A stretch of DNA of 53,746 nt from Enterococcus canintestini (GCF_001885735.1 NZ_JXKG01000018.1:1-53746); one strand, 5' to 3'. Shown: positions 22,953 through 31,468, counted from the stretch's first letter. Made by a program: numbers and translations. The notes: a model not told the origin generated them from the sequence alone.

Positions 22953-24159
22953 TATTTTCCTCCTTCACACGCTCCAGCGCTATTTTACGTAAATTAATCA
23001 ACTCTTGATCCAATTGTGGCAGTGTATATTTATCAGGAAAAATAGCTTGAATCACACTTCGTTCTGTCAATTCATTTGCTAAAAGTTTTTGTCTCAAAGA
23101 TTCAATTTCAGAAAAAGAAACAACCGTTTCTGCCAACAACACTAATTTCCAGAACTGAGTCATCATCCGATAAAAATAAGCAAATATATCATGAATCGGT
23201 TTTCCTTCATGGCAACTGGTACGATATTTAAAAATAAATTTCTCTACTTCGTGTTCTAAATCTTGTGCCCAAAGTTCTCCATTCAATCGTGACAAAAGAC
23301 GAAAATGAATGGTTAGTATATCCGCATACTCTTTTTCTACTTTTCGTTTCGCAACATAAATTTTATTAATCATTCTTTTTGCATCTGTTCCAAAAAAAGA
23401 AAGTAAGTCAATTGTTCGTTCCGTAAAAAATGGAAAATCCCCCATTTTTATTGCTTCTTTTTCTGAGATTTCTGAAAGAGGAGTCTTTGTTGGTTTCTCG
23501 TATCGATTTGTATCGTTATTATTTTCAGTATTACTAGAGTAAGTATTACTAGTGTGTAAATTTTTCACGTCAAGACGTGTATTTTCTACACGTGAAAAAT
23601 TTACACGTCCTTGTCCCACAATGGTTTCAACCGTTTTTTCTGTTTCTCTATAATGATTTTTATTTGGAAGAGAAAGTTCATTACCAAAATAATCAAGTCG
23701 TTTTATTAAGCAATTATTCGAATCATATTCTTCAATAATTTGATGATCAGCTTCAACTAACTGAAGATAAAGTCGATTGGGTTTGTTTAATCCTTGCTTT
23801 TCTTCTCGTAAAAGTTTTTTCTGTCTTAATTCTTTTTTGATCTTTGTGATCGTCTTATTCGACTTATCTAACAACTCCATTAATTCTTCGACAGTATAAA
23901 TCAAGAAAACTGAACCACATTCATCAACAAAATCATGTTTTCCAGATTCGTAAGAACGAATCGATAACTGACACCGATTGTACAATGCGCCGTACGCCAA
24001 TTTTGCGTCATTGGATAATTGGGCGTAATCGCTCGTATATCGAATCTTTTTGATGACTTTTCCTGTTTGATCTTTGATTCGTTCTGTCCGTGTCATAAAG
24101 ATTTGGGGAATTTGATAAAAAGTTTGAGTAGCTAATTGATTCACTGTAATATCTGCCAT
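22921..24159 (-). CDS. repA: RepA_N-family replication initiator
   Basis: 412 residues from ATG 24159 (AAAGGAG, 8-nt spacing). The N-terminus (ITVNQLATQTFYQIPQIFMT...DYAQLSNDAKLAYGALYNRCQLSI) and the segment FLIYTVEELMELLDKSNKTITKIKKEL, KQGLNKPNRLYLQ are the winged-helix RepA_N signature of pheromone-type enterococcal plasmids (pAD1/pCF10-like). The C-terminal part (about 285-410) is the host-range domain. A pair of 17-bp inverted repeats lies in the middle of the gene at 23554-23606, the usual place of the origin in this family. An intact initiator beside chromosomal genes implies an integrated plasmid or an ICE with its own replicon. Confidence 0.93.
   Translation of the reverse strand: MADITVNQLATQTFYQIPQIFMTRTERIKDQTGKVIKKIRYTSDYAQLSNDAKLAYGALYNRCQLSIRSYESGKHDFVDECGSVFLIYTVEELMELLDKSNKTITKIKKELRQKKLLREEKQGLNKPNRLYLQLVEADHQIIEEYDSNNCLIKRLDYFGNELSLPNKNHYRETEKTVETIVGQGRVNFSRVENTRLDVKNLHTSNTYSSNTENNNDTNRYEKPTKTPLSEISEKEAIKMGDFPFFTERTIDLLSFFGTDAKRMINKIYVAKRKVEKEYADILTIHFRLLSRLNGELWAQDLEHEVEKFIFKYRTSCHEGKPIHDIFAYFYRMMTQFWKLVLLAETVVSFSEIESLRQKLLANELTERSVIQAIFPDKYTLPQLDQELINLRKIALERVKEENNVSKHESTML
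23528..23606. repeat. Repeats inside repA, probable replication origin
   Basis: A perfect 17-bp inverted repeat (23554-23570 / 23590-23606) surrounds further CACGT/ACGTG motifs. Beside it GTATTACTAG is repeated directly at 23528-23537 and 23543-23552. They fall in the variable linker of RepA (Asn/Ser/Thr-rich), where RepA_N plasmids carry their iterons, so RepA probably binds here to open the DNA. Confidence 0.7.
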
Positions 24160-24231
24160 GTCATGGTCTCCTTTCAGATTTTTATCTTTTCCGCCAAGAG
24201 AAATAGGAAAATCTCCTATAAAATTTTGTAC

Positions 24232-24287
24232 GCAGGCAACGGGAGTCGAACCCGTACTCGCCAATGTCGGAACATCTGAATACCTGC
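24232..24287 (-). other. tRNA-like sequence 1 (no D-arm) in the repA leader
   Basis: Read on the minus strand, GCAGGTA (24287-24281) pairs with TGCCTGC (24238-24232) as a 7-bp acceptor stem with one G-U pair. A perfect T-arm follows (5-bp stem, 7-nt loop TTCGACT, 24239-24255). Only one short hairpin (ATGT/ACAT) fills the space where D- and anticodon arms should be, giving 56 nt in total. No CCA is encoded. It is not a working elongator tRNA but is more than a chance T-loop. Confidence 0.6.
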
Positions 24288-24386
24288 GGCTCAGTATAGT
24301 CATCAATAAAGATTTGGCGGAAACTATACTGATAAGTTGAAAGGAGAATCAATTAACTTACCTTCGAATCCATTTCTAGCTTCTAT

Positions 24387-24434
24387 ACAAATACAAGGAA
24401 TCGAACCTTTAAACCGACCATTTCGGATACTTGT
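24387..24434 (-). other. tRNA-like sequence 2 (no D-arm) in the repA leader
   Basis: On the minus strand ACAAGTA (24434-24428) pairs over 7 bp with TATTTGT (24393-24387). A T-arm-like hairpin (AAAGG TTCGATT CCTTG, one mismatch) and one internal hairpin (CCGA/TCGG) make 48 nt. It has the same plan as the copy 100 bp downstream but a different sequence, so it is not a simple duplication. It lies just after the terminator at 24463-24494. Confidence 0.5.
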
Positions 24435-24462
24435 TTCATTGGTCTCCCGCTCCGCCTAGACA

Positions 24463-24494
24463 ACAAAAAAGAGGACAAATTTCTCTATCCTCTT
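24463..24494 (-). terminator. Rho-independent terminator upstream of the repA leader
   Basis: 7-bp stem (24469-24475 / 24488-24494) followed by a run of T on the minus strand. It isolates the repA transcript from the decayed genes beyond. Confidence 0.75.
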
Positions 24495-24519
24495 ACTTCT
24501 AAATTCTTATTTTGCAATC

Positions 24520-25120
24520 CTAACTAAATACTAGACACTTACAAAAACATACCACTATTACCGATTGTTGCAAAGTCTGGGTAAGATTCTCTGATAAGGA
24601 CGTGTTGATAACGCAATAATGACACGTTTCACTTATATTCGTATTTTTAGTACCAGTTGCTGGCTTTGTGGGTTGATTTGGTGCGCTTGGTTTTTCTACA
24701 GGCTTGCTGTCAGCCGGTTGACTTGGAGTGGTTGGTTTAGTATGCTCTTCTATTGGATTGAACAAATCTATTGATTAAGTCGGATTTTCCCCTCCCCACC
24801 AGAAGTATCTGTTGCTTCATTTGTGTCGCTCGTCCCAGCTCGACCTTCGTTTACCCTAGGTTGTTTGAGTTCATACCGCCATTTTATTGCTTGCATCTTT
24901 TCCGTTCGCTAATTCTGTGGTTGTCGACTTCTCTGATGTTGACGTGTCTGCTTGTTTGCCGACAGGTTTGTTGGCTTCGTTCTTGTTTTGTGGTTGAACC
25001 GTTTTTTAGTGACGGTCCGAGGAGTCCAAACGCCTTTCATTTCTGACGTGGGGACTTCATACCCTACCCATTAATGATAAACACCATGCTTGCCACTGCA
25101 CCAATCATTACAAAGAAAAC
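24520..25120 (-). pseudogene. Decayed membrane/surface protein gene
   Basis: Pieces of one protein appear in different minus-strand frames: a membrane segment (CVFFVMIGAVASMVFII, about 25060-25105), then KTVQPQNKNEANKPVGKQ followed by a stop, then NEGRAGTSDTNEATDTSGG followed by a stop at 24768-24770, then NPIEEHTKPTTPSQPADSK (24520-24765). The Pro/Thr/Lys/Asn-rich composition is that of a secreted or wall-spanning linker. Frameshifts and stops show that the gene is dead. No second domain is left to name it. Confidence 0.55.
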
Positions 25121-25413
25121 GCATCGCCTAGTGAATGGGTGTTACAGCCACTTTCCCCTCCCCTTGCTTTCTTTTTCGATTTACCGCAATGTTGTGCATC
25201 GATTGGATTTTCTGTAATACTTCTTCTCTCTTTTCCTTTTCGTTTTATCTGATAGAAAATATCGATTGCTTTGGCAGCTTTTTCTACACTACTTGTTGTA
25301 CGTCCAATATAATTGAGTAATTGTTCTCTACAAAAAATATGAGCATATTGTTTTCCCAATTGTTCACGCCACGTACAATCTTCTTCATTATCCAATTGAT
25401 TGACATATTTCAT
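25108..25413 (-). CDS. Unrecognised reading frame next to the broken repA; possibly a fragment
   Basis: 101 residues starting MKYVNQLDNEEDCTWREQLGKQ with a well-formed helical middle (EQLLNYIGRTTSSVEKAAKAIDIFYQIK), then a low-complexity, unlikely tail (KSKKKARGGESGCNTHSLGD). No good ribosome binding site. It begins 19 bp after the end of the second RepA_N remnant, so its first 60 residues may be a real plasmid protein and the tail the result of a frameshift. No family recognised. Confidence 0.3.
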   Translation of the reverse strand: MKYVNQLDNEEDCTWREQLGKQYAHIFCREQLLNYIGRTTSSVEKAAKAIDIFYQIKRKGKERRSITENPIDAQHCGKSKKKARGGESGCNTHSLGDAFSL

Positions 25414-25432
25414 TGATTATTTTTCTTTGTAT

Positions 25433-25962
25433 CTAATTTAGTATCAAAAATAGGATTCTATAGTTTTTTAGACATTTGTCTAGTCCACTATTTTCAAGAG
25501 TTTTAGCCATTTTAGATGAAGTAAATCGTTTATCATATTCACTTGTAGCGAGATTTTGAGCCACACGATCTCTTTGTCGAAACACATAGATTTCCCTTTC
25601 CATTGCTTCTAATTCACAAATATATAAACGTTTTTTATTTCTTTCTATTTTATTAAATCCTGTATGAACTTATGTCAATAATTCTTTTTCCCCTAACTGT
25701 TTTTGATTCGATTTACTTTCCGTTCACTACAATTCATCATATAAGCAAATTTCTGTCCAGTAAATTCAAAATAAACGAATCCTTCTTTGTCAATTTGATT
25801 TTTCGATAACGCAAAATCCATTCTTGACTTTAGAAGTATGTAAGCAATTTTTGCTTTTTCAAACATTAAGCGATATGAAGGACTTTCTACGAATACTTTT
25901 GGATACTAGTAGTACAACTCACTGTAGATATTAGTAGCTTTATTTTTTAACTGATATAGCAT
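25433..25962 (-). pseudogene. Broken second RepA_N replication initiator
   Basis: Translation from 25962 gives MLYQLKNKATNIYSELYY, a stop (25906-25908), then YPKVFVESPSYRLMFEKAKI, AYILLKSRMDFALSKNQIDK, EGFVYFEFTGQKFAYMMNCS and ERKVNRIKN. A frameshift leads into QLGEKELLT, a second stop, and VHTGFNKIERNKKRLYICEL with more to 25433. The pattern (Y-P-K-hydrophobic, KAKIAYILLKSRMD, GFVYFEFT) is the winged-helix domain of RepA_N proteins, different from the intact repA at 22.9-24.2 kb. At least two stops and one frameshift make it non-functional; it is a relic of another plasmid replicon. Confidence 0.7.
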
Positions 25963-25984
25963 CTCCTTTCTATTAAAACAGAAT

Positions 25985-26020
25985 AAAAGACTTCTAGCAT
26001 TCCTGCACTAAAAGTCTTTT
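25985..26020. terminator. Hairpin terminator near the element/chromosome boundary
   Basis: 9-bp stem (25985-25993 / 26012-26020) with AAAA/TTTT ends, usable in both directions. Between 26021 and the potD stop at 26359 there is no gene; this gap holds only A/T-rich DNA and the direct repeats at 26224-26277. Confidence 0.6.
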
Positions 26021-26223
26021 AATTAGTAATTAAATGTTTTCAGTCAAAATAAAATACTCTGTTTGTTTAAACATTTTTAATTGTTGGGTAAAAACGATAT
26101 ACTTATTACAATGGTTATACTAGATTAAATTGATTTTATGGTTCATCTTACAATCAAAAAAACTTCTTTAATTCTTTCAATTTTTAAATACAATAAATAC
26201 TTACTAGTACATTACGTGAGAGA

Positions 26224-26277
26224 AATTTTTGAGAGAAAAAATAAAATAACATCGAAAAAGCTAATTTTTGAGAGAAA
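26224..26277. repeat. 15-bp direct repeats in the boundary gap
   Basis: AATTTTTGAGAGAAA occurs at 26224-26238 and 26263-26277, with partial copies (GAGAGAAATTT at 26218-26228, GAGAAA at 26281). They lie in the last gene-free stretch before the chromosomal potD gene, so they may be a recombinase or partition site, or remains of an attachment site. Confidence 0.5.
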
Positions 26278-26358
26278 TTTGAGAAACCAATAGCGAAAAC
26301 GGTAGATGGAGATGTCCAAAAATTATTGATAATACGCCGTTTCCATTGTAGATTCTCC

Positions 26359-27432
26359 TTATTTCCGATACATCTTGAGCTCTAAGAATAAATCATTGTA
26401 TATCCCCAAGTATTTTTTCCCTAAATCCTGATAAACTTCCAAATGTTTAAGCATTTCATCAGTAGGGTAAAACTGTTTATCTTCAATAATTTCTTTAGGT
26501 AGAAGTTTCATAGCTGCTTTATTGGGCGTGGAGTAACCGATATATTCTGCGTTTTGAGCGGCATTTTCAGGACGCAACATAAAGTTGATAAAATCATATG
26601 CTCCAGCTTTATTTTGAGCAGTTTTAGGGATGACTATATTATCAAACCATAAATTTGAGCCTTCCGCTGGGATAACATAATGTAGATGTGGATTTTCAGC
26701 TATCATATCAGCAGCTTCACCAGAAAAAGTCACAGCAACCATGCTTTCTTCATTGGCCATATAGATTTTGATTTCATCAGCGACAATGGCTTTAATATTA
26801 GGAGTTAATCCTTTTAATTTATTCACCGCAGCATTTAACTGGGCATCATTTTTACTATTTAATGAATAACCAAGGCTGTTTAACCCCAAGCCAATCACTT
26901 CACGCGCACCGTCAATTAACATGATATTGTCACGAAACTTCTCATTCCATAAGTCTCGCCAATATTTTAACTCATCTGCTTTGGTAAATTTGTCATTGTA
27001 GACAATTCCTAAAGTTCCCCAGAAATAAGGAACGGAGTATTTATTTTCAGGATCAAAACTTTGATTCAAAAAATCTTCATGAATGTTATTTAAACCTTTG
27101 ATTTTACTATGATCTAAAGGTAAAACTAGTTTTTCTTGAATCATTTTTTGAATCATATACTCACTTGGAATGGTGATATCATAAGCAGTCCCACCTTGTT
27201 GTATCTTGGTAAACATCGCTTCATTCGAATCAAAAGTTTCATAATTGACTTTATAGCCAGTTTCCTTTTCAAATTTCTTTAAAAGATCTGGGTCAATATA
27301 ATCGCCCCAGTTATATATATTTAATACTTTTGCGCCAGCCATACCACTAGTATGTTCTAAGCGATTAACGGCAAAAACTAAAACTAAAATCACAGCGATA
27401 ATACCAATAAAAAGAGATTGTAATTTTTTCAT
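26359..27432 (-). CDS. potD: Spermidine/putrescine-binding protein of the ABC transporter
   Basis: 357 residues. An N-terminal hydrophobic helix (about 5-24) anchors or exports the protein. The rest is a two-lobed periplasmic-binding fold of the polyamine type (VLNIYNWGDYIDPDLLKKFEKETGYKVNYETF, then SLGYSLNS and WFDNIVIPKTAQN). No lipobox Cys follows the helix, so it may stay attached by an uncleaved anchor. It is last in the potABCD operon and overlaps potC by 4 nt. It captures polyamines and hands them to PotBC. Confidence 0.93.
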   Translation of the reverse strand: MKKLQSLFIGIIAVILVLVFAVNRLEHTSGMAGAKVLNIYNWGDYIDPDLLKKFEKETGYKVNYETFDSNEAMFTKIQQGGTAYDITIPSEYMIQKMIQEKLVLPLDHSKIKGLNNIHEDFLNQSFDPENKYSVPYFWGTLGIVYNDKFTKADELKYWRDLWNEKFRDNIMLIDGAREVIGLGLNSLGYSLNSKNDAQLNAAVNKLKGLTPNIKAIVADEIKIYMANEESMVAVTFSGEAADMIAENPHLHYVIPAEGSNLWFDNIVIPKTAQNKAGAYDFINFMLRPENAAQNAEYIGYSTPNKAAMKLLPKEIIEDKQFYPTDEMLKHLEVYQDLGKKYLGIYNDLFLELKMYRK

Positions 27433-28268
27433 CGTAATTCTGGCACCTCCACTTTCTTGCGGCGGTTCTTTTGCTTTTTACTGCGATTATCTTTACTGAT
27501 GAAATAATACCCAATCACAAGAACCATTGAAAAGATAAACACTAATGTACTTAATGCATTAATCTCTAGGCTAATTCCTTGTCTTGCCCGGGAATAAATT
27601 TCAACAGATAACGTCGTAAAGCCATTACCTGTCACAAAGAAAGTTACAGCAAAATCATCAAGGGAATACGTAAAGGCCATGAAATAACCTGCAATAACCC
27701 CTGGTGCCAAATAAGGCAAAATGATATTTTGCAATACTTGCAAATTGTTTGCCCCTAAATCACGAGCCGCATCAATCATGGAATCATTCATTTCTTTTAA
27801 TCTTGGTAAAACCATTAAAACGACAATTGGGATTGAAAACGCAATATGTGATAATAAAACACTAAAAAAGCCTAAGCTGAAGCTTTTGAAAATATTACCT
27901 AAAAGTGTAAATAAGATCAAAAAGCTCGCACCAATAATGACATCTGGTGATACTAATAAAATATTATTCGCACTTAAAAACGCATTGCGCCAACGTCTTT
28001 TTTTCGTATAATAGATTCCCATTGCACCAAACGTGCCGATTATGGTGGCTAATAATGCTGATAAAAAAGCCAACATAAAAGTATTTAACACGATAATAAT
28101 CAAACGTGTGTCTTCAAAAACAGCTTTGTAGTGTTGCAAACTAAAACCTGTAAAGCTATTCATATTTTCCCCAGCATTAAAGGAATAAAAAATCAAATAA
28201 AAAATCGGAATATACAAAATGATAAAAACAAATACAAGGTAAAGGTTCGACCAACGAAATTTCTTCAT
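27429..28268 (-). CDS. potC: Polyamine ABC transporter permease PotC
   Basis: 279 residues with about six membrane helices. The EAA loop (DAARDLGANNLQVLQNIILPYLAPGVIAGY, about 168-197) contacts the ATPase. A Lys/Arg-rich tail follows the last helix. It overlaps both potB and potD by 4 nt, typical of a coupled permease pair, and forms the second half of the membrane channel. Confidence 0.93.
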   Translation of the reverse strand: MKKFRWSNLYLVFVFIILYIPIFYLIFYSFNAGENMNSFTGFSLQHYKAVFEDTRLIIIVLNTFMLAFLSALLATIIGTFGAMGIYYTKKRRWRNAFLSANNILLVSPDVIIGASFLILFTLLGNIFKSFSLGFFSVLLSHIAFSIPIVVLMVLPRLKEMNDSMIDAARDLGANNLQVLQNIILPYLAPGVIAGYFMAFTYSLDDFAVTFFVTGNGFTTLSVEIYSRARQGISLEINALSTLVFIFSMVLVIGYYFISKDNRSKKQKNRRKKVEVPELR

Positions 28269-29074
28269 TTTTTGACGCCCCCTTTACGTTTTTCCCCAGT
28301 TAAGCTCATCACGATAAACATCGCGATAATTAAAATCACACCAATCGTAGAACCCATCCCCCAGTTTTGGGTCACGAGGAAATGTTGTTCGATGGCTGTC
28401 CCTAAGGTAATCACCCGATTACCGCCAATTAGACGCGTCAACATGAATAAAGAAAGTGACGGGATAAAGACTGCTTGCACACCGCTTTTTACCCCATTTA
28501 AAGAAAGAGGAAAAATCACGCGCCGAAATGTTTCTAAACTATTAGCCCCTAAATCACGACTAGCAAAAACTAACGAAGGATTAATTTCCTCTAAAGCATT
28601 GAAAATGGGTAAAATCATAAACGGTAATTCAATATAAGTCGCTACTACTAAGAAACTAAAGTCGGTAAATAAAATCTGTTTTGGCGCGATACCAAATAAT
28701 CCTAAAAAGTTATTAATCCCGCCATGAACACCAAAGATACCAATAAAGGCATAGGCTTTTAGCAACAAATTAATCCACGTCGGTAAAATAATTAACAACA
28801 ACCATAAATCTTTATGCTGTAGCTTAGTTAAAAAGTACGCAGTGGGATAGCTAATCACTAAGGTAAACAATGTAATCAAAAATGCGTACCAAACTGAATT
28901 TAAGGTCATCATTAAATACTTACCCGAACCAAGATAAGTTTCATAATTTGATAAAGAAAAATTACCATTCATATCAAAAAATGATTGATAAATAATTAGT
29001 AAGACCGGAGCAATCACAAATAGAAGCAGCCAAATATAATAGGGTACGGAATAAAAACGTCTTAATTTAGTCAT
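28265..29074 (-). CDS. potB: Polyamine ABC transporter permease PotB
   Basis: 269 residues, six predicted membrane helices, EAA loop ASRDLGANSLETFRRVIFPLSLNGVKSG near 175-202. It starts 11 bp after potA and overlaps potC by 4 nt. It pairs with PotC to form the polyamine channel. Confidence 0.93.
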   Translation of the reverse strand: MTKLRRFYSVPYYIWLLLFVIAPVLLIIYQSFFDMNGNFSLSNYETYLGSGKYLMMTLNSVWYAFLITLFTLVISYPTAYFLTKLQHKDLWLLLIILPTWINLLLKAYAFIGIFGVHGGINNFLGLFGIAPKQILFTDFSFLVVATYIELPFMILPIFNALEEINPSLVFASRDLGANSLETFRRVIFPLSLNGVKSGVQAVFIPSLSLFMLTRLIGGNRVITLGTAIEQHFLVTQNWGMGSTIGVILIIAMFIVMSLTGEKRKGGVKK

Positions 29075-29085
29075 AGTCTCTCCCC

Positions 29086-30174
29086 CTATTCATCATAGCT
29101 TTCTAAACGAGCATCAAAATCAGCTTCTGATTCGTTAAAGCGCATAACATGGATATCTTCTGGTTCAAAATACAAGCCAATTTGGCTACCTTCAACAGCT
29201 TTTTTCGTTGAATGAACCATCCATTCATTTTGCTGCTCATCGTAGCAAATAATTTCATAATGCACACCGCGAAAGAGTTGGGTATCAACTTTTACAATTA
29301 ATTTTCCTTTTTCAACAGAAGTTAAAGACAAATCTTCTGGGCGTAAAACTACTTCCACCGGTTCATTTGGTCGCATCCCGCTATCGACACATTCAAATTT
29401 TTTACCGACAAATTCCACCAGATTGTCTTCAATCATAGTACCTGCCACAATATTACTTTCCCCGACAAAATCTGCTACAAAATGATTGATCGGTTCATCA
29501 TAAATATCAACTGGTGTCCCACTTTGGACAATTTTACCGTGGTTCATAACAAAAATTTCATCACTCATTGCCAAAGCCTCTTCTTGGTCATGGGTAACAA
29601 AAATAAAGGTAATGCCTAATCGTTGTTGTAGTTCTCGTAATTCATATTGCATGTCGGTTCGCAATTTTAAATCCAAGGCTGATAGTGGTTCATCTAATAG
29701 TAAAACTTTAGGTTCGTTGACAATCGCTCTAGCAATCGCTACTCGTTGTCTTTGCCCCCCTGACATTTCACTGATTTCACGTTTTTCATAACCTTTTAAT
29801 TGAACTAAACGTAAAGCTTCCATTACGCGTTTTTCAATCTGATCTTTGGGAACTTTTTTTATTTTCATGCCAAAAGCCACATTATCAAAAACATTCATAT
29901 GCGGAAATAACGCATAGTCTTGAAAAACTGTATTGACTTGGCGTTGGTTTGCTGGAACATCATTTATTTTTTGCCCGTCAAAGAAGATATCTCCTTCTGT
30001 AGCATCTAAAAAGCCGGCAATAATCCGTAAAATTGTCGTTTTCCCACAACCAGAAGGTCCTAAAAGGGTATAAAACTTGCCCTCCTCGATCTCAAAACTG
30101 ACATTTTTTAATACCGTATCTTCATCGTCGTAACGTTTGGTCACATTTTTAAATGAGATGATGGATTTAGCCAC
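29086..30174 (-). CDS. potA: Polyamine ABC transporter ATPase PotA
   Basis: 362 residues. Walker [10 protein letters not shown] (about 39-47), signature [14 protein letters not shown] (about 138-151), Walker [12 protein letters not shown] (about 158-168) and the switch His (FVTHDQEE) are intact. The C-terminal 120 residues form the TOBE regulatory domain ([10 protein letters not shown]). First gene of potABCD; it powers polyamine import. The upstream 298-bp gap is shared with the divergent oxidoreductase. Confidence 0.95.
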   Translation of the reverse strand: MAKSIISFKNVTKRYDDEDTVLKNVSFEIEEGKFYTLLGPSGCGKTTILRIIAGFLDATEGDIFFDGQKINDVPANQRQVNTVFQDYALFPHMNVFDNVAFGMKIKKVPKDQIEKRVMEALRLVQLKGYEKREISEMSGGQRQRVAIARAIVNEPKVLLLDEPLSALDLKLRTDMQYELRELQQRLGITFIFVTHDQEEALAMSDEIFVMNHGKIVQSGTPVDIYDEPINHFVADFVGESNIVAGTMIEDNLVEFVGKKFECVDSGMRPNEPVEVVLRPEDLSLTSVEKGKLIVKVDTQLFRGVHYEIICYDEQQNEWMVHSTKKAVEGSQIGLYFEPEDIHVMRFNESEADFDARLESYDE

Positions 30175-30472
30175 TTTTTCTCCCCCTTTTTCATTTCAAA
30201 ATTTTTTGTCATACTCATTAAGAATACTGATAAATGAACAAAAAACAAGTCCTAATTCAATCATAGCAAAAACTTACTAAATTGTATTACAATAACTATT
30301 TTTCACATTACCCATTCTTTTATTTTATCGCTTTAAAAAAGGATATTTAAAAAATTTGACTATTTTTTTCACTTCTAAACTTTTCCCTTAGGTACGAGAA
30401 AACTTCCCTAAGTATTTTTTTATCTTATGGTATGATGAAGAAAATTAAATTGTTTTTTTATGGAGGGGTATC
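30175..30472. promoter_or_regulatory. Divergent promoter region between potA and the oxidoreductase gene
   Basis: About 300 bp, very A/T-rich, no gene. A TATGAT box at about 30430 is a plausible -10 for the plus-strand gene. A 6-bp inverted repeat CTTAGG...CCTAAG surrounds the stretch just before it and could bind a regulator. No clear riboswitch fold was found. Confidence 0.4.
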
Positions 30473-31456
30473 ATGGCCGATCAATTTTATGCATTTGTCG
30501 TTAACAACCAAGATGAAAACGTAAGTGCTACTTTATTAGAACAAGATTTCAGCTCCCTTGATTCTGATGGCGTTATTGTGAAAATTGCGTATTCATCTTT
30601 AAACTTTAAAGATGCATTGGCAACTCAGGCAAAAACAGGTGTTGTGCGTAACTATCCTTTAACTTTAGGAATTGACTTAGCCGGTACGGTTGTAAAAAGT
30701 TCAGATCCACGCTTTGTAACAGGTGATGAAGTGCTTGCGACAGGTTATGGTCTAGGCGTTACTCATGCTGGTGGTTTAAGTGAATATCAAAGTGTACCCG
30801 CTGACTGGTTAGTAAAATTACCACAAAATTTAAGTTTAAAAGAAAGTATGATTTATGGAACAGCTGGATTTACCGCTGCCTTAGCAGTAGCAAAAATCAA
30901 CGAAAATATAGCAAAAGATGAAGCTGTCTTAGTGACCGGGGCATCTGGTGGTGTTGGAAGTATCGCAATTGCCTTATTGCATCAACTAGGCTATCAAAAG
31001 ATTATTGCCACAAGCCGAAAAACTGCGGTAAAATCTTGGCTAGAAAATTTAGGAGCAACTGAGTTTATTGCCCCTGAAATATTAATTCCAGCTAAAATTC
31101 GACCATTAGCCAAACAACAATTTGCTGGCATCATCGATACTGTCGGAGGCGAACTTTTAACGGCTTTATTGCCCCAACTTCACTATGAAGGAGTAGCCGC
31201 TCTTTGTGGTAACGCTGGTGGTATCCAATTAAATACTACTGTTTTACCCTTTATTTTACGTGGCATAAAAGTTTTTGGCATTGATTCTGTTAATCAGCCG
31301 ATGACTACGCGCCAAGAAATGTGGCGACTTTTAGCAACCGATTGGAAAGTAACTGATCAATTAAAGTATGATGAAGTGCCTTTAAATGCTGTTAAAGAAG
31401 TAACAGCTGCTTTACTTAATGGTACCCATGAAGGACGTAGTGTTATTAAAATGTAA
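30473..31456 (+). CDS. YhdH/YhfP-type medium-chain oxidoreductase (acrylyl-CoA reductase-like)
   Basis: 327 residues. The N-terminal GroES-like domain (about 1-135: NFKDALATQAKTGVVRNYPLTLGIDLAGTV) lacks the zinc ligands of alcohol dehydrogenases. The Rossmann motif VTGASGGVGSIAIALLHQLGY near 155-175 binds NADPH. Family members reduce 2-enoyl-CoA or quinone-like acceptors. TATGGAGGGG precedes the ATG. It starts a plus-strand run with coaB, coaC and panT, 12 bp before coaB, but a functional link with CoA synthesis is not evident. Confidence 0.85.
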   Translation: MADQFYAFVVNNQDENVSATLLEQDFSSLDSDGVIVKIAYSSLNFKDALATQAKTGVVRNYPLTLGIDLAGTVVKSSDPRFVTGDEVLATGYGLGVTHAGGLSEYQSVPADWLVKLPQNLSLKESMIYGTAGFTAALAVAKINENIAKDEAVLVTGASGGVGSIAIALLHQLGYQKIIATSRKTAVKSWLENLGATEFIAPEILIPAKIRPLAKQQFAGIIDTVGGELLTALLPQLHYEGVAALCGNAGGIQLNTTVLPFILRGIKVFGIDSVNQPMTTRQEMWRLLATDWKVTDQLKYDEVPLNAVKEVTAALLNGTHEGRSVIKM

Positions 31457-31468
31457 AGGAAGATTTGT

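Noticed and set aside
24158..24340. Plus-strand open frame across the repA leader, and N-terminal extension of repA to 24306
   Set aside because: Both read through the tRNA-like sequence; the repA ATG at 24159 has a proper AAAGGAG and matches the family N-terminus.
24232..24434. Ordinary tRNA genes
   Set aside because: T-arms and acceptor stems are good but there is no D-arm, no proper anticodon arm and no CCA; they cannot be normal tRNAs.
1..26350. Insertion sequences or transposase genes
   Set aside because: No transposase-like protein or clear terminal repeats with target duplications were found in the mobile half; recombinases may lie outside the window.
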